64,000 nucleotides of DNA from Bacteroidota bacterium (GCA_018266875.1 JAFDZR010000009.1:20081-84080); one strand, 5' to 3'; shown: positions 26,828 through 38,268, counted from the stretch's first letter. Translations and numbers: made by a program. The notes: generated by a model from the sequence alone, not told the origin.

Positions 26828-29800
26828 TTATGATTCTACTTCTTCTTTCTTTTTCTTTTTTGCCTTTGATTTCGTCGGCTTAGGAGCTTCTTCCGCTTCT
26901 ACATATTCACCCTTTTCAGTTACCAGTATTTCTTTGTATTTCCTTAAACCGGTACCTGCAGGGATGAGCTGACCGATGATTACATTTTCCTTTAGTCCAA
27001 GCAGATTATCCACTTTTCCTCTTATTGCCGCATCTGTCAGAACCTTAGTGGTTTCCTGGAATGAAGCCGCTGAAATAAAGCTCTCAGTTGTCAGTGATGT
27101 CTGTGTAATTCCTAACAATACCGGTTCTGCGGTAGCTGGAACAGCATCCCTAACTTTTATCAGCTGCTTGTCTTTTTTCTTGAGAGCAGCATTCATTTCT
27201 TTTATTTCTTTTTTATTGTAGACCTGACCTTCGGTTACTTTGTCATTACCGTTTGTTTCGGTAACTACAACCATTCCCTTGAGCTCTTCATTTTTCTCTG
27301 CAAACAAAATCTTGTTTACAACATCTCCTTCAAGGAATTGAGTATCTCCGGTATCAGTGACTTTAACCTTTTGAAGCATTTGTCTGACGATTACTTCAAT
27401 GTGCTTGTCGTTGATCTTTACACCCTGAATTCTGTAAACTTCCTGAATTTCATTCACAAGATATTCCTGAACTTCAGCAACACCTTTGATCTTAAGAATG
27501 TCAACAGGATCATATGCTCCGCCGGTTAATGGCTCTCCGGATTTAACAATATCACCGTGTCTTACAAGTATGTGTTTCCCGATAGGTATCTTGTAGTCAA
27601 TTACTTTGCTTCCGTCTTTACTGATGATTCTTACTTCCCTGCTTCCTCTGGAAATTTTCCCGATCTCCACAGTTCCGTCAATCTCTGCGACTTTAGCCGG
27701 ATCACTCGGACTTCTCGCTTCGAAAAGTTCTGTAACTCTCGGCAGACCTCCCGTGATATCCCTTGTCTTTCCGGACTCTCTCGGGATCTTGACGATAATT
27801 GTTCCCGCCTTTACTTCAGCTCCGTTGTCGACAAGAAGCGAAGCTTTGGCTGGTATGAGATAAGAACTCAGCAGTTTTTCATTCTTCGGATTCAGGATCT
27901 GAATTGTCGGGGATTTCGTTTTATCCCTTGATTCAATTACGATCTTCTGTAAAAATCCTGTCTGTTCATCTTTGGAAATATCATACTGCTTTCCTTCTTC
28001 CATATCCATGTAATTGATTATTCCGTCATCCTCGGCAACGATAACTGAGTTGTAAGGATCCCACTCGTAAAGTATGGCATTCTTTTCAACTTTCTCGTTG
28101 TTCTTCACCTTCAGATGTGTACCGTAAGGCACTGTATATCTTGCAAGCTGAGAACCGTTTTCATCTATGATATTTATCAGTCCGTTTCTGCTCAGCGATA
28201 CGAATTCATTTCCGGCTCCGCCTTTGTATTCAACTATTTTAATGTTCTCAAATTTTACTTTACCGTCGAACTTGGTCGTGATCTGTGACTGGGAAATGAT
28301 CTTACTTGCAGTACCTCCGATGTGGAATGTTCTGAGTGTAAGCTGTGTTCCCGGTTCACCGATTGACTGCGCAGCGACAATTCCGACTGCTTCGCCGACC
28401 TCCACCATCTTTGCAGTGGCAAGATTTTTTCCGTAACATTTTGCGCAGACTCCTCTTTTCAGTTCACATGTCAATACTGATCTTATTTCAACCTGTGTGA
28501 TCGGAGTTTCAGCTATTAAATCAGCAAGCTCCTCGGTGATAAGTTCTCCGCTTTTTATTATGACTTTTTTTGTCAAAGGATTAACAACATCATGCACGAC
28601 TACTCTTCCCAGAATTCTCTCGGAAAGTGTTTCTTTCACATCTTCACCTTCTTTGAGAGCTTCTGTCATGACGCCTCTGATTGTTCCGCAGTCAATATCC
28701 GTAATGATCACATCCTGCGCCACGTCAACGAGTCTTCTTGTCAGGTATCCTGCATCAGCAGTTTTCAAAGCTGTGTCAGCAAGACCTTTTCTCGCTCCGT
28801 GAGTTGAAATGAAGTATTCGAGAATTGATAATCCTTCTTTGAAATTTGCAATGATCGGGTTTTCAATGATCTCTCCCGCCTGACCTGTCATGGATTTCTG
28901 CGGCTTCTGCATAAGACCTCTCATTCCCGCAAGCTGACTGACCTGCTCGGCTGAACCTCTTGCGCCGGAGTCTATCATCATGTGAAGCGAATTGAATCCC
29001 TGCTTTGATCTGGTCAGATTCAGCATCAGATCTCTCTTTACTTCATCGCGGACATGAGTCCAGATATCAATAACTTTATTGTATCTTTCATTTTCTGAAA
29101 TAATACCTTTTGCTTTTGATTTTTCAATTTTGTCCACTCTGATAAATGCTTCTTCGATTATCTTGTCTTTTGTCTTCGGAACTTCTATGTCATCAATATT
29201 TACTGACAGTCCGCCAAGTGTAGCAAATTTAAAACCAAGTTCCTTCAGATTATCAAGGAATACCGAGGTCTCGAGATTTCCCACTTTGTTGTAAATCATA
29301 TTTATGATTTCAATGATCTTCTTCTTTTTCAGAAGTTCATTGATGAATGGCAGTTTTTCAGGGACGATCCTGTTGAATATTACCCTTCCAACTGTTGTTT
29401 CTACCATTTCACCTCTGTATCTGACTTTTATTCTTGCATGAAGTCCGACTTTCTTATTGTCAAATGCAAGCATTACTTCGTCTGAGGAGGAGAATATTTT
29501 TCCTTCACCTTTATCACCCGGTAATTCCTTCGTGAGATAATAGCATCCAAGTATAAGCTCCTGGTTCGGAATGGTAATAGGAGCTCCGTTCTGAGGAGAA
29601 AGAATATTGTGTGATGAAAGCATCATTATCTGAGCTTCGAGCTGAGCTTCATATGAAAGCGGAACGTGAACTGCCATCTGATCACCGTCGAAGTCTGCGT
29701 TGAATGCAATACATACAAAAGGATGAAGCGTAATTGCTTTACCTTCTATAAGCACCGGCTGAAACGCCTGAATACTCAGTCTGTGAAGAGTCGGAGCTCT

Positions 29801-31099
29801 GTTCAGCAGTACCGGATGTCCGTCAATAACGTTTTCCAGAATATCCCATACCTCCGGTGTTCTCTTGTCAATTAATTTCTTTGCGCTCTTTACAGTCTTT
29901 ACATAATCCCTGTCAATCAGTCTCCTTATTACAAACGGCTTGAACAGTTCAAGAGCCATGTCTTTCGGCAGTCCGCACTGATGGAGTTTCAGTTCAGGCC
30001 CGACAACGATAACTGTTCTACCTGAATAGTCAACTCTCTTGCCAAGCAGATTCTGTCTGAATCTTCCCTGCTTTCCTTTTAAAATATCGGAAAGGGATTT
30101 CAGCGCTCTGTTCTCGGCTTTTACTGCGGTTACTCTTCTTGAATTGTCAAGCAGAGCATCCACCGCTTCCTGAAGCATTCTTTTTTCATTTCTTAAAATT
30201 ACTTCAGGCGCTTTAATATCTATGAGTCTCTTTAATCTGTTGTTTCTTATAATCACTCTTCTGTACAGATCATTAAGATCACTGGTTGCAAATCTTCCGC
30301 CTTCAAGCGGCACAAGAGGTCTGAGCTCAGGCGGTATAACAGGAACAACATCCAGCACCATCCATTCAGGTTTATTTGGTCTGCCGCCCGGCTTTATTCT
30401 GAAAGCTTCAAGCACTCTGAGTCTCTTAATGTTCTCCATCTTCTTCAGGGCAGAAGGATCATTCTTAAGTTCGGTTCTGAGTCTTATGATCTCTTCTTCT
30501 GTGTTTATTCTTCTGAGAAGTTCTTTTACGGCTTCACCGCCCTGCCCTGCAATAAACTTCTTCGGATCATCATCATCCAGGTTCTGCTCTTCCTCTGTCA
30601 TAGCATCAACCACTTCATTGTATTCATCTTCTGTTATTAGCTGAAGCTTTTTATAATTTGTCTTTCCCGGATTTATAACTACATAAGTTTCATAGTATAT
30701 TATCCTCTCAAGTTCTTTGGAGGAAATTCCCAGCACATACCCGATCTTTGTCGGAAGTGATCTGAAATACCAGATATGAACGACAGGAACGCTTAATGTA
30801 ATATGTCCCATTCTTTCTCTTCTTACATTCTTCAGATTGATTTCCACACCGCATCTGTCGCAGACAATACCTTTATATCTGATTCCTTTGTATTTTCCGC
30901 AGTGACATTCCCAGTCTCTGACTGGACCGAATATCTTCTCGCAGAACAAACCGTCTTTATCCGGTTTGAATGTTCTGTAGTTTATCGTTTCAGGTTTTAA
31001 TACTTCTCCGAAAGACCTCGAAATTATCGCATCGGTTGAAGCAAGGTTGATGGTAATCTTTGAGAATCTCTTTCTTCTGTGCTCTGTTTTAAAAGCCAT
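26828..31099 (-). CDS. rpoC: DNA-directed RNA polymerase subunit beta'
   Basis: The protein has 1423 residues and is the catalytic subunit of RNA polymerase. The N-terminal zinc site has Cys65, Cys67, Cys80 and Cys83 (ECHCGKYKG, then VCDRCG). The absolutely conserved NADFDGDQ, which binds the catalytic Mg2+, is at 467-474. The second zinc site includes [13 protein letters not shown]. The trigger-loop region ([17 protein letters not shown], then IIENPI) and a lysine-rich tail are present. No large lineage insertion stands out; the length is close to E. coli (1407). It follows rpoB by 85 bases and ends in a terminator. Confidence 0.99.
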   Translation of the reverse strand: MAFKTEHRRKRFSKITINLASTDAIISRSFGEVLKPETINYRTFKPDKDGLFCEKIFGPVRDWECHCGKYKGIRYKGIVCDRCGVEINLKNVRRERMGHITLSVPVVHIWYFRSLPTKIGYVLGISSKELERIIYYETYVVINPGKTNYKKLQLITEDEYNEVVDAMTEEEQNLDDDDPKKFIAGQGGEAVKELLRRINTEEEIIRLRTELKNDPSALKKMENIKRLRVLEAFRIKPGGRPNKPEWMVLDVVPVIPPELRPLVPLEGGRFATSDLNDLYRRVIIRNNRLKRLIDIKAPEVILRNEKRMLQEAVDALLDNSRRVTAVKAENRALKSLSDILKGKQGRFRQNLLGKRVDYSGRTVIVVGPELKLHQCGLPKDMALELFKPFVIRRLIDRDYVKTVKSAKKLIDKRTPEVWDILENVIDGHPVLLNRAPTLHRLSIQAFQPVLIEGKAITLHPFVCIAFNADFDGDQMAVHVPLSYEAQLEAQIMMLSSHNILSPQNGAPITIPNQELILGCYYLTKELPGDKGEGKIFSSSDEVMLAFDNKKVGLHARIKVRYRGEMVETTVGRVIFNRIVPEKLPFINELLKKKKIIEIINMIYNKVGNLETSVFLDNLKELGFKFATLGGLSVNIDDIEVPKTKDKIIEEAFIRVDKIEKSKAKGIISENERYNKVIDIWTHVRDEVKRDLMLNLTRSKQGFNSLHMMIDSGARGSAEQVSQLAGMRGLMQKPQKSMTGQAGEIIENPIIANFKEGLSILEYFISTHGARKGLADTALKTADAGYLTRRLVDVAQDVIITDIDCGTIRGVMTEALKEGEDVKETLSERILGRVVVHDVVNPLTKKVIIKSGELITEELADLIAETPITQVEIRSVLTCELKRGVCAKCYGKNLATAKMVEVGEAVGIVAAQSIGEPGTQLTLRTFHIGGTASKIISQSQITTKFDGKVKFENIKIVEYKGGAGNEFVSLSRNGLINIIDENGSQLARYTVPYGTHLKVKNNEKVEKNAILYEWDPYNSVIVAEDDGIINYMDMEEGKQYDISKDEQTGFLQKIVIESRDKTKSPTIQILNPKNEKLLSSYLIPAKASLLVDNGAEVKAGTIIVKIPRESGKTRDITGGLPRVTELFEARSPSDPAKVAEIDGTVEIGKISRGSREVRIISKDGSKVIDYKIPIGKHILVRHGDIVKSGEPLTGGAYDPVDILKIKGVAEVQEYLVNEIQEVYRIQGVKINDKHIEVIVRQMLQKVKVTDTGDTQFLEGDVVNKILFAEKNEELKGMVVVTETNGNDKVTEGQVYNKKEIKEMNAALKKKDKQLIKVRDAVPATAEPVLLGITQTSLTTESFISAASFQETTKVLTDAAIRGKVDNLLGLKENVIIGQLIPAGTGLRKYKEILVTEKGEYVEAEEAPKPTKSKAKKKKKEEVES

Positions 31100-31184
31100 T
31101 ATAACCCCTTAGTTTTTAATTTTAAAATTTATTTTAAGAATCTTATCAGGACATCAATTGATGTCTTAATTATAAATTCTTTAT

Positions 31185-34100
31185 TTATTCCTCAAGATTT
31201 ATATCCAGACACAATCCCTGCAGCTCTTTCAGCAGTACATTGAAAGATTCCGGTATTCCCGGCTCAGGTAAATTATCGCCTTTGATTATGGCTTCATATA
31301 CCTTACTTCTTCCTGTCACATCGTCACTCTTATAAGTTAGCATCTCCTGCAGAATGTTTGCTGCACCGTAACCCTGTAATGCCCAGCATTCCATCTCTCC
31401 GAATCTCTGTCCGCCGAACTGCGCTTTTCCTCCGAGCGGCTGCTGAGTGATAAGTGAGTAAGGTCCGATTGACCTTGCGTGGATCTTATCATCTACTAAG
31501 TGAGAAAGTTTCATCATATAAATGAATCCGCATGTTACACGCTGATCGAATTTCTCTCCTGTCATTCCGTCATAAAGTTCTGTTCTGGAATTTTCATCAA
31601 GTCCCGCTTTCTTTAGCATCTCTACTATCTCAGGTACAGTTGCTCCGTCAAATATAGGCGTTGCAAATTTTACTCCCATTAATTTAGCAGCCCATCCAAG
31701 CGCTGTCTCATACAACTGTCCGAGATTCATTCTCGAAGGTACGCCAAGCGGATTAAGTACTATATCCACCGGTGTTCCGTCCGGTAAGAATGGCATGTCT
31801 TCCTGCGGTACAAGCTTGGCAACGACCCCCTTATTTCCGTGTCTTCCTGCCATCTTGTCACCTACTGATAATTTTCTTTTTTTCGCTACATATACTTTCG
31901 CAAGCTTTACAACGCCTGTCGGAAGTTCATCTCCGAGCTTTACTTTATCTTTTAATCTTTTGTACCGCTCTTCGATCTCATTCTGCTTGAATGTATAATT
32001 TCTGTAAATGTCCGGTATCAGAGAATTCGCTCTGTTATAATCCGACCATTCGTTTTCATAATCAAATTCAGCAAGAGTATATCCTTCATTTTCTATAAGA
32101 TTTACCATTGCGCCTTTTTTGAAAGCAGCACCGTTCTTTACAAGAATGTTGCCTTTTTTATCCTTAAGACCTTTTGAAGTCCTTCCTTCCAGGAGGATGT
32201 CAAATTTCTCAGCGATCTTCTGATTCAGATCTTTTATTTCCTTCTTTCTTTCAGCTTCGAATTTATCAATTCTTCTTTTCTCATCTCTTTTGCTTTCAGT
32301 GTCCCGTGTCTTTCTCGAGAAGAGTTTGTTGTTTATCACAATTCCCTTTAATCCCGGTGTTGCCTTCAGCGAGGCGTCTTTTACGTCACCGGCTTTATCT
32401 CCGAATATTGCTCTGAGAAGTTTCTCTTCCGGTGTCGGCTCTGTCTCTCCCTTTGGAGTTACTTTACCGATCAGAATGTCATTCTCTTTTACCTCAGCTC
32501 CGACTCTTACAATTCCGTTTTCATCCAGATCCTTTGTCGCTTCTTCGCTTACATTCGGAATTTCCTTTGTAAGTTCTTCTTCGCCTCTTTTGGTGTCTCT
32601 TACTTCAAGACTGAATTCTTCAATGTGTATAGAAGTGTAAACATCATCAGCGACAAGCTTTTCACTGATCACGATAGCATCTTCAAAGTTGTAACCTCTC
32701 CACGGCATGAATGCAACAAGTACATTCCTTCCGAGTGCAAGTTCACCGTTTTCCGTTGATGATCCATCTGCAAGTATATCACCTTTTTTTACTTTCTGAC
32801 CTTCTTTTACGATTGGTCTCTGATTGATCGAGGTGTCCTGATTTGTTCTCAGGAATTTTATCAGATTATATACTACTAATTTTCTGTCATCGAAACTTAA
32901 AAGACTGTCATCGGAATCTTCCTTAACATTGTATTTGACTATTATCTTGTCACCTGCTACATATTCAACTGTTCCGTCAGCTTCGGCTGTAAGAAGAGTT
33001 CTCGAATCTCTGGCGATGATCTCTTCAAATCCGGTTCCGACTACTGGGGACTCTGGTCTTAAAAGAGGAACAGCCTGTCTCTGCATATTACTTCCCATCA
33101 GCGCTCTGTTAGCGTCATCATGCTCAAGGAAAGGAATAAGTGCAGCCGCGGCGCTCACGATCTGATTCGTCGCAACATCCATGTAATCAACCTCACTCGG
33201 ATGCAGCAGCGGGAAGTCGCCTTTGAATCTTCCTTTTACTTTGTCATTAAGGAAATTTCCCTTATCATCGATCGGCGCATTTGCCTGCGCAATTTTATAG
33301 AAATTCTCGATCTCCGCTGAAAGATATTCAATCTTGTCAGTTACTCTTCCGTCTGTTACTTTTCTGTAAGGTGTCTCTATGAATCCAAGTTCGTTTATCC
33401 TTGAATGAATACACAGCGAGGATATCAGTCCGATATTCGGACCCTCAGGTGTTTCGATAGGACATAACCTTCCGTAATGTGTATAGTGAACGTCCCTTAC
33501 TTCAAATCCCGCGCGTTCTCTTGAAAGTCCGCCCGGTCCGAGTGCGCTGATCCTTCTCTTGTGTGTCATCTCTGCAAGAGGATTGGTCTGATCCATGAAC
33601 TGCGACAGCTGACTCGTTCCGAAGAAAGAAGCCAGCGCGCTGGTTATTGGTCTTGCGCTGATCAGTTTAGAAGGAGTAAGATTCTCTTCGTCATGTATGC
33701 TCATCTTGTCTCTGATAGTTCTTGACATTCTTGAAAGTCCGAGCGAGAACTGAGCCGATAACTGCTCATTTACAGTTCTTACTCTTCTGTTTCCAAGATG
33801 GTCAATGTCATCCACATCTTTGTTTCCGTCTACAAGATCTCTGATATAATTTATAATGTTGACAAGATCCTCCTGGGTTAAGATCGTAATGTGAGGATCA
33901 ATGTTTGTTCCGAGTTTATAATTGATTTTATATCTTCCTACTTCACCGAGATCATATTTCTTTGTATTGAAAAATAATTTTTCAATGTAACTTCTGGCGC
34001 TTTCAGCTTCAGATTCAACAAGAGCTGCAGCGGCTTTTCTTTCCTTTGAAGTCGTCTCGGCAGGAAGTTTCTCAAGCAGTACATCAGTTTCATCTTCATC

Positions 34101-35030
34101 ATTGATGATTGTCGTATAAATAACCATCTCACCGTCAGTCGGATCCTTCTTGAGGAGTTTCAGTTCTTTTATCTTTGCATTTACGATTGATACAAGCTGT
34201 TCATCTGATAACACGCTGTTTGCATTGATTCCGATATCATCACCTGTGTCTTTGTTTACGACATTCTCAAGCACGATCCTTCCTGCATAGTCAAGATAAT
34301 TCTTGTCATTTACTTTTACAGTTTCTACAATATCAAAGAGCTCAAGCATGTTCACATGTTCTGTAAAACCAAGAGCTTTGAGAAGTGTCGAGAAATAGAA
34401 TTTCTTTTTTCTGTCAACGTAAGCGTAAAGCAGATTATTAATGTCGGTTGTGAACTCTACCCAGGAACCTCTGAAAGGGATTACCCTTGCTGAATAAAGT
34501 TTAGTACCGTTTGCATGAGTGGATTCCCCGAATACTACTCCCGGCGATCTGTGCAGCTGACTTACTATAGCTCTTTCGGCGCCGTTAATAATGAAACTTC
34601 CTCTTGGAGTCATGTATGGAAGATTTCCAAGATACACGTCATTTTCAATCGTGTAATTATACTCTTTCGCAGCGGCATTCGGTTTGGTGGATAATCTCAA
34701 TCTTGCTTTTACCTGAACTGCATATGTTAATCCCTGCTCCTGACATTCAATTACCGAATAATGCGGTTTTTCCAGATAATAATCTACGAACTCCAGTAAT
34801 GCGGTCTCTCTTGAATCGCTGATAGGAAAATTATCCTCGAAGACTTTTTGAAGTCCCTGAGATTTTCTTTTACTTGCCGGCACATCTTCCTGAAGGAAAT
34901 CTTTATAGGACTGCACCTGCACGTTCAAAAGATCCGGCGGATCATGAGTGATCGATGTTTTCGCAAACGTCAACCTGTCATTCTTGTTGTTTAATTTACT
35001 TAATTTCAGATTTAAATCTGTAATTTCCAA
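31185..35030 (-). CDS. rpoB: DNA-directed RNA polymerase subunit beta
   Basis: The protein has 1281 residues. It forms one pincer of the polymerase and the rifampicin pocket (FFGTSQLSQFMDQTNPLAEM, then THKRRISALGPGG). The RHGNKGVVAKLVPQEDMPFL block and the C-terminal GGKAQFGGQRFGEMECWALQ, where beta meets beta', are intact. The rifampicin-region residues visible (SQLSQFMDQ, THKRR) look like the sensitive wild type. It is preceded by a 107-base gap from rplL that contains a stem-loop (35062-35084), and it is co-directional with rpoC. The upstream sequence is GGGGGTAAAAATG, one of the few starts with a G-rich stretch. Confidence 0.99.
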   Translation of the reverse strand: MEITDLNLKLSKLNNKNDRLTFAKTSITHDPPDLLNVQVQSYKDFLQEDVPASKRKSQGLQKVFEDNFPISDSRETALLEFVDYYLEKPHYSVIECQEQGLTYAVQVKARLRLSTKPNAAAKEYNYTIENDVYLGNLPYMTPRGSFIINGAERAIVSQLHRSPGVVFGESTHANGTKLYSARVIPFRGSWVEFTTDINNLLYAYVDRKKKFYFSTLLKALGFTEHVNMLELFDIVETVKVNDKNYLDYAGRIVLENVVNKDTGDDIGINANSVLSDEQLVSIVNAKIKELKLLKKDPTDGEMVIYTTIINDEDETDVLLEKLPAETTSKERKAAAALVESEAESARSYIEKLFFNTKKYDLGEVGRYKINYKLGTNIDPHITILTQEDLVNIINYIRDLVDGNKDVDDIDHLGNRRVRTVNEQLSAQFSLGLSRMSRTIRDKMSIHDEENLTPSKLISARPITSALASFFGTSQLSQFMDQTNPLAEMTHKRRISALGPGGLSRERAGFEVRDVHYTHYGRLCPIETPEGPNIGLISSLCIHSRINELGFIETPYRKVTDGRVTDKIEYLSAEIENFYKIAQANAPIDDKGNFLNDKVKGRFKGDFPLLHPSEVDYMDVATNQIVSAAAALIPFLEHDDANRALMGSNMQRQAVPLLRPESPVVGTGFEEIIARDSRTLLTAEADGTVEYVAGDKIIVKYNVKEDSDDSLLSFDDRKLVVYNLIKFLRTNQDTSINQRPIVKEGQKVKKGDILADGSSTENGELALGRNVLVAFMPWRGYNFEDAIVISEKLVADDVYTSIHIEEFSLEVRDTKRGEEELTKEIPNVSEEATKDLDENGIVRVGAEVKENDILIGKVTPKGETEPTPEEKLLRAIFGDKAGDVKDASLKATPGLKGIVINNKLFSRKTRDTESKRDEKRRIDKFEAERKKEIKDLNQKIAEKFDILLEGRTSKGLKDKKGNILVKNGAAFKKGAMVNLIENEGYTLAEFDYENEWSDYNRANSLIPDIYRNYTFKQNEIEERYKRLKDKVKLGDELPTGVVKLAKVYVAKKRKLSVGDKMAGRHGNKGVVAKLVPQEDMPFLPDGTPVDIVLNPLGVPSRMNLGQLYETALGWAAKLMGVKFATPIFDGATVPEIVEMLKKAGLDENSRTELYDGMTGEKFDQRVTCGFIYMMKLSHLVDDKIHARSIGPYSLITQQPLGGKAQFGGQRFGEMECWALQGYGAANILQEMLTYKSDDVTGRSKVYEAIIKGDNLPEPGIPESFNVLLKELQGLCLDINLEE

Positions 35031-35047
35031 ATTTTTACCCCCGGAAT

Positions 35048-35084
35048 TTTTTAATAAATAATCCCGGCATGTATATTGCCGGGA
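35048..35084 (-). promoter_or_regulatory. Stem-loop between rplL and rpoB, possible attenuator or processing site
   Basis: TCCCGGCA pairs with TGCCGGGA (8 bp, 35062-35069 with 35077-35084). On the minus strand it is followed by a weak T-rich tract (TTATTTATT). An analogous rplL-rpoB attenuator sets the ratio of ribosomal protein to polymerase mRNA in E. coli. The weak T tract suggests partial read-through rather than full stop. Confidence 0.6.
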
Positions 35085-35137
35085 CTATTATGTTTTTTAA
35101 ATTAATTTTTTGACGAACTTTTTCTGTTAAAAAAGAA

Positions 35138-35509
35138 TTACTTTATTTCCACTTTTGCACCGGCAGCTTCAAGTTCAGCTTTCAGTTTGTCTGCATCTGC
35201 TTTGGAAATATTTTCTTTTATCGGCTTCGGAGCGCTTTCCACGAGAGATTTTGCTTCCGTTAGTCCGAGTCCTGTTGCATTCTTAACAGCTTTGATAACG
35301 TTGATCTTCTGTGAACCTGCTTCTGCAAGTATCACTGTGAATTCGGTCTGTTCTTCTGCTGCCGGAGCTGTTCCAGCTGCAGGTGCACCCGCCATCATCA
35401 TTGGAGCTGCTGCTGTTACTCCGAATCTATCTTCCAGAATTTTCTTTAATTCTGAAGCCTGAGTTAAAGTTAACTCACCTATTTTGTCTGCTAATTCTTC
35501 TACTGACAT
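35138..35509 (-). CDS. rplL: 50S ribosomal protein L7/L12
   Basis: The protein has 123 residues. The N-terminal dimerisation helices ([20 protein letters not shown]) are followed by an Ala/Met/Pro hinge. The C-terminal domain that recruits elongation factors follows ([39 protein letters not shown]). It is the multicopy stalk protein bound to L10. It lies 40 bases after rplJ in the classic rplKAJL-rpoBC order. Composition is typical: very Ala/Lys/Glu rich. Confidence 0.99.
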   Translation of the reverse strand: MSVEELADKIGELTLTQASELKKILEDRFGVTAAAPMMMAGAPAAGTAPAAEEQTEFTVILAEAGSQKINVIKAVKNATGLGLTEAKSLVESAPKPIKENISKADADKLKAELEAAGAKVEIK

Positions 35510-35549
35510 TTTATTTTACCTTTTTGATTTAATTTTTAAAAATAATTTT

Positions 35550-36083
35550 TTAAGCGGCTTTTTTTCTGCCGACTTCCTCAATAACACTGAAAAGATCTCT
35601 CATTACGGCATTTACCGATCCGACTATTCCGGATGCAGGTGAATTCAATGAACCGAGTATTGATGCGATCACTTCCTGTTTTGTCGGAAGAGCTGCAAGT
35701 GTGTTGAGCTGCTTTGAACCGTAAGATTCATTCTCTACTATGGCAATCTTGAGCTTTGGTCTCTCAAGCTTGTCAAAAAATTTCTTCAGGATCTTTGCCG
35801 GTGCTACAGGATCATCCTGTGCAAATACAATTCCAGTAGGACCGTTAAGAATTTCATTGAGTTTATCGAAGTGTGTTGAATATTTTTCGGTCTCCTTCAA
35901 AGCCCTAACCGTCAAAGTGTTTTTTACGACTTTGTACTTGAGTCCGGCTTTGTAGTACTCCTTTCTTAATTCATTCACTTCCTCGACAGTCAATCCTGTG
36001 AAATCAGTAAAGTATAAAGCATCAGAGGAATCAAGCATTTCCCTGATCTCCCTGACTGACTCTACTTTCTGTTCTTTTTTCAT
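35550..36083 (-). CDS. rplJ: 50S ribosomal protein L10
   Basis: The protein has 177 residues. L10 anchors the L7/L12 stalk to 23S rRNA. The family motifs are YFTDFTGLTVEEVNELRKEY and VKNTLTVRALKE. The C-terminal helix (SPASGIVGSVNAVMRDLFSV) binds L7/L12 dimers. The 92-base gap to rplA contains a small hairpin (36121-36141), which could be the L10 autoregulatory leader. The downstream gene rplL follows after 40 bases. Confidence 0.98.
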   Translation of the reverse strand: MKKEQKVESVREIREMLDSSDALYFTDFTGLTVEEVNELRKEYYKAGLKYKVVKNTLTVRALKETEKYSTHFDKLNEILNGPTGIVFAQDDPVAPAKILKKFFDKLERPKLKIAIVENESYGSKQLNTLAALPTKQEVIASILGSLNSPASGIVGSVNAVMRDLFSVIEEVGRKKAA

Positions 36084-36175
36084 AATTTAACTTTATTAAA
36101 GTAATAAATTGGAACTTGATGCTTACCCGAAGCTGATAAGCAGATTATATGTATTGTTGAGTGCGTAAATTCTAA

Positions 36176-36877
36176 TTATGCTGCGGCTTTAGACGAATGA
36201 CTTCTGTCAATCTTTATACCGGGACCCATTGTCGTTGATAAAGTTATGCTCTTTACATATGTACCTTTAGACGCGGCCGGTTTAAGCTTTATTATTGTAT
36301 CTAAAAATGCAGTGATATTTTCCGTAAGTTTATTTTCGTCAAATGAGATTTTTCCGACAATTGAATGAACAATGCCCGACTTGTCAACTCTGAAATCGAT
36401 CTTACCCGCTTTTACATCCTTTACCGCCTGACCGATGTTCGGTGTGACTGTTCCGCTTTTCGGATTAGGCATGAGTCCTCTCGGTCCAAGTATCTTTCCG
36501 ATCTTTCCAAGCTCGCTCATAGTGTCAGGAGCGGCAATGATAACATCAATGTCCGTCCATCCTTCCTGTATCTTCTTCACATAATCTTCAAAGCCGACAT
36601 GATCAGCTCCGGCTTCCCTGGCTTCATCCTGTTTGTCCGGCTTTGCTATCACAAGAACCCTTACGGTTTTACCCGTTCCGTGAGGAAGTGAGACAGTTCC
36701 CCTCACCACCTGATCAGCGTGCTTGGGATCCACTCCGAGTCTTACAGCTACGTCAACCGATTCATCGAATTTCGCCTTTGCGGCTTTTTTAAGCTCGCTC
36801 ACGCCGGTTTTAAGATCGTATTCTTTGGTTACGTCGATTTTCTTTAATGTTTCTTTTTGCCTCTTGGTTAATTTCAT
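36176..36877 (-). CDS. rplA: 50S ribosomal protein L1
   Basis: The protein has 233 residues. L1 forms the mobile stalk by the E site of the ribosome. Visible conserved blocks are [52 protein letters not shown] and the C-terminal [21 protein letters not shown]1 of other bacteria represses its own L11-L1 message, and the rplK-rplA pair is together here. The spacing to rplK is 41 bases. The length is the family's usual one. Confidence 0.99.
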   Translation of the reverse strand: MKLTKRQKETLKKIDVTKEYDLKTGVSELKKAAKAKFDESVDVAVRLGVDPKHADQVVRGTVSLPHGTGKTVRVLVIAKPDKQDEAREAGADHVGFEDYVKKIQEGWTDIDVIIAAPDTMSELGKIGKILGPRGLMPNPKSGTVTPNIGQAVKDVKAGKIDFRVDKSGIVHSIVGKISFDENKLTENITAFLDTIIKLKPAASKGTYVKSITLSTTMGPGIKIDRSHSSKAAA

Positions 36878-36918
36878 TTTGAAAATAAATTAAAAATTTT
36901 TTTTGGAAATAATAAATT

Positions 36919-37344
36919 TTATTTCTCTACAGTTAAACCCATGCTTCTTGCCGTTCCCGCTATCATTCTCATTGCGGCTTCAACATCATGAACATTAAGA
37001 TCTGTCATTTTTGTCTCGGCAATTTCCCTGAGCTGCTGCTGTGTTACTTTGCCGACCTTGTTCTTGTTGGGAACTCCCGAACCTTTTTCTATGCCGAGCG
37101 CTTTCAGCAAAAGCACTGCAGCAGGCGGAGTCTTTGTAATGAACGTAAATGATTTATCGGAAAAAACAGTGATCACCACCGGGATCAGATATCCTTTTTT
37201 ATCCTGTGTTCTAGCGTTGAACTGCTTGCAGAATTCCATTCCGTTAACGCCTCTCTGTCCGAGCGCAGGACCCACAGGCGGAGCCATTGTTGCAGCGCCG
37301 GCGGGGATCTGAAGCTTTATAAAACCTGTTATCTTTTTTGCCAT
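36919..37344 (-). CDS. rplK: 50S ribosomal protein L11
   Basis: The protein has 141 residues. L11 binds the GTPase-associated centre of 23S rRNA and is needed for RelA-type stringent signalling. It starts with [20 protein letters not shown], followed by [20 protein letters not shown], the proline-rich N-terminal domain. [20 protein letters not shown] then leads to the RNA-binding domain, which ends with [13 protein letters not shown]. It lies 19 bases after nusG. The AUG is preceded by TTAAATAAA without a Shine-Dalgarno. Confidence 0.99.
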   Translation of the reverse strand: MAKKITGFIKLQIPAGAATMAPPVGPALGQRGVNGMEFCKQFNARTQDKKGYLIPVVITVFSDKSFTFITKTPPAAVLLLKALGIEKGSGVPNKNKVGKVTQQQLREIAETKMTDLNVHDVEAAMRMIAGTARSMGLTVEK

Positions 37345-37363
37345 TTTATTTAAGTATTAAAAT

Positions 37364-38041
37364 TTATTTTTCTTTTTCTATTTGTGTCAGCTCAAGCTCA
37401 ATCGGGGTCTTTCTTCCGAATATACTGACCATCACTTTTACTTTGAATTTTTCCAGATTGACTTCGAGTATGTTGCCGCTGAAATTGTTGAACGGTCCGC
37501 TTGTGACTTTTACCGGATCGCCTACATTAAGCTGAATGTCAAGTTTCTCTTTTTCACCTTCGTCATTCAGTATCGCTTTGATTCTCTTTACTTCTTCCCT
37601 TTTAAGAGGAATCGGCTCAAGCTTTACTCCCTTGACGCTCTTTGATCCTACCATGTTTATAATGGAAGGAGTCTTGGAAATAAAATCCCTGATCTTATCA
37701 TCAAGGTCTGCTTCTATTAGTATGTAACCGGGTAAAAAATTCTTGAACTTCACTTTCTTCTTTCCGCCCTTTACCTCAAATACTTTTTCCAGCGGGATCA
37801 ATACATGATTGATTCTGTCGCCAAGCTTTTCATTTCTTATTTCATTGTCAAGATATGCCTTTACTTTGTTTTCATGTCCGGAAATTATCCTTACCGCATA
37901 CCATTTAAAAAACTCAGATTCTTCCTCCGGGATTTCTTCCTGTTCTTTTTCCGGATCCTGTATTTCTTCAGATGATTTTACTTCTGCGCTTTCCTCAGCT
38001 TTTTCTTCCACAGAACCGTCTAACTTTTTTTCCTCTGTCAT
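37364..38041 (-). CDS. nusG: Transcription elongation and antitermination factor NusG with acidic N-terminal extension
   Basis: The protein has 225 residues. The NGN domain starts at about 45 (FFKWYAVRIISGHENKVKAY). FLPGYILIEADLDDKIRDFI is the polymerase-binding face, and the KOW domain is VGDPVKVTSGPFNNFSGNIL, near 165-185. The first ~44 residues form an extra, highly acidic and probably disordered segment (about half Glu/Asp, e.g. PEKEQEEIPEEESE) that E. coli NusG lacks. It lies 13 bases after secE and 19 before rplK, the universal order. Confidence 0.97.
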   Translation of the reverse strand: MTEEKKLDGSVEEKAEESAEVKSSEEIQDPEKEQEEIPEEESEFFKWYAVRIISGHENKVKAYLDNEIRNEKLGDRINHVLIPLEKVFEVKGGKKKVKFKNFLPGYILIEADLDDKIRDFISKTPSIINMVGSKSVKGVKLEPIPLKREEVKRIKAILNDEGEKEKLDIQLNVGDPVKVTSGPFNNFSGNILEVNLEKFKVKVMVSIFGRKTPIELELTQIEKEK

Positions 38042-38054
38042 TTAAATATAATTT

Positions 38055-38237
38055 TTATAATATCGCCTTAAGCAGTTCACTAATACCTTTGTCTATAACA
38101 TATACAAGAGCAGCGGAAATCAGCATGGTAATAACTACAACTTTGGTGGAATCAATCAGCTCATCTTTTTTCGGCCATGAAACCTTTTTCATTTCCTTGT
38201 AAATATCCAGGAAAAAATTAATTATCTTATCTTTCAT
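38055..38237 (-). CDS. secE: Preprotein translocase subunit SecE
   Basis: The protein has 60 residues, the short single-span form. The amphipathic helix INFFLDIYKEMKKVSWPKKD carries the conserved K-K-V-x-W-P-x-K motif that clamps SecY. The span VVVITMLISAALVYVID follows. It is the essential small subunit of the SecYEG channel. It lies between tRNA-Trp upstream and nusG downstream. Confidence 0.97.
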   Translation of the reverse strand: MKDKIINFFLDIYKEMKKVSWPKKDELIDSTKVVVITMLISAALVYVIDKGISELLKAIL

Positions 38238-38268
38238 TTTTTTAATAAAATTTTATGACAACCATTTG

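Noticed and set aside
30222..30644. A 140-codon plus-strand frame inside rpoC
   Set aside because: Antisense to a universally conserved gene; its serine/leucine-rich translation is typical of shadow frames in this genome.
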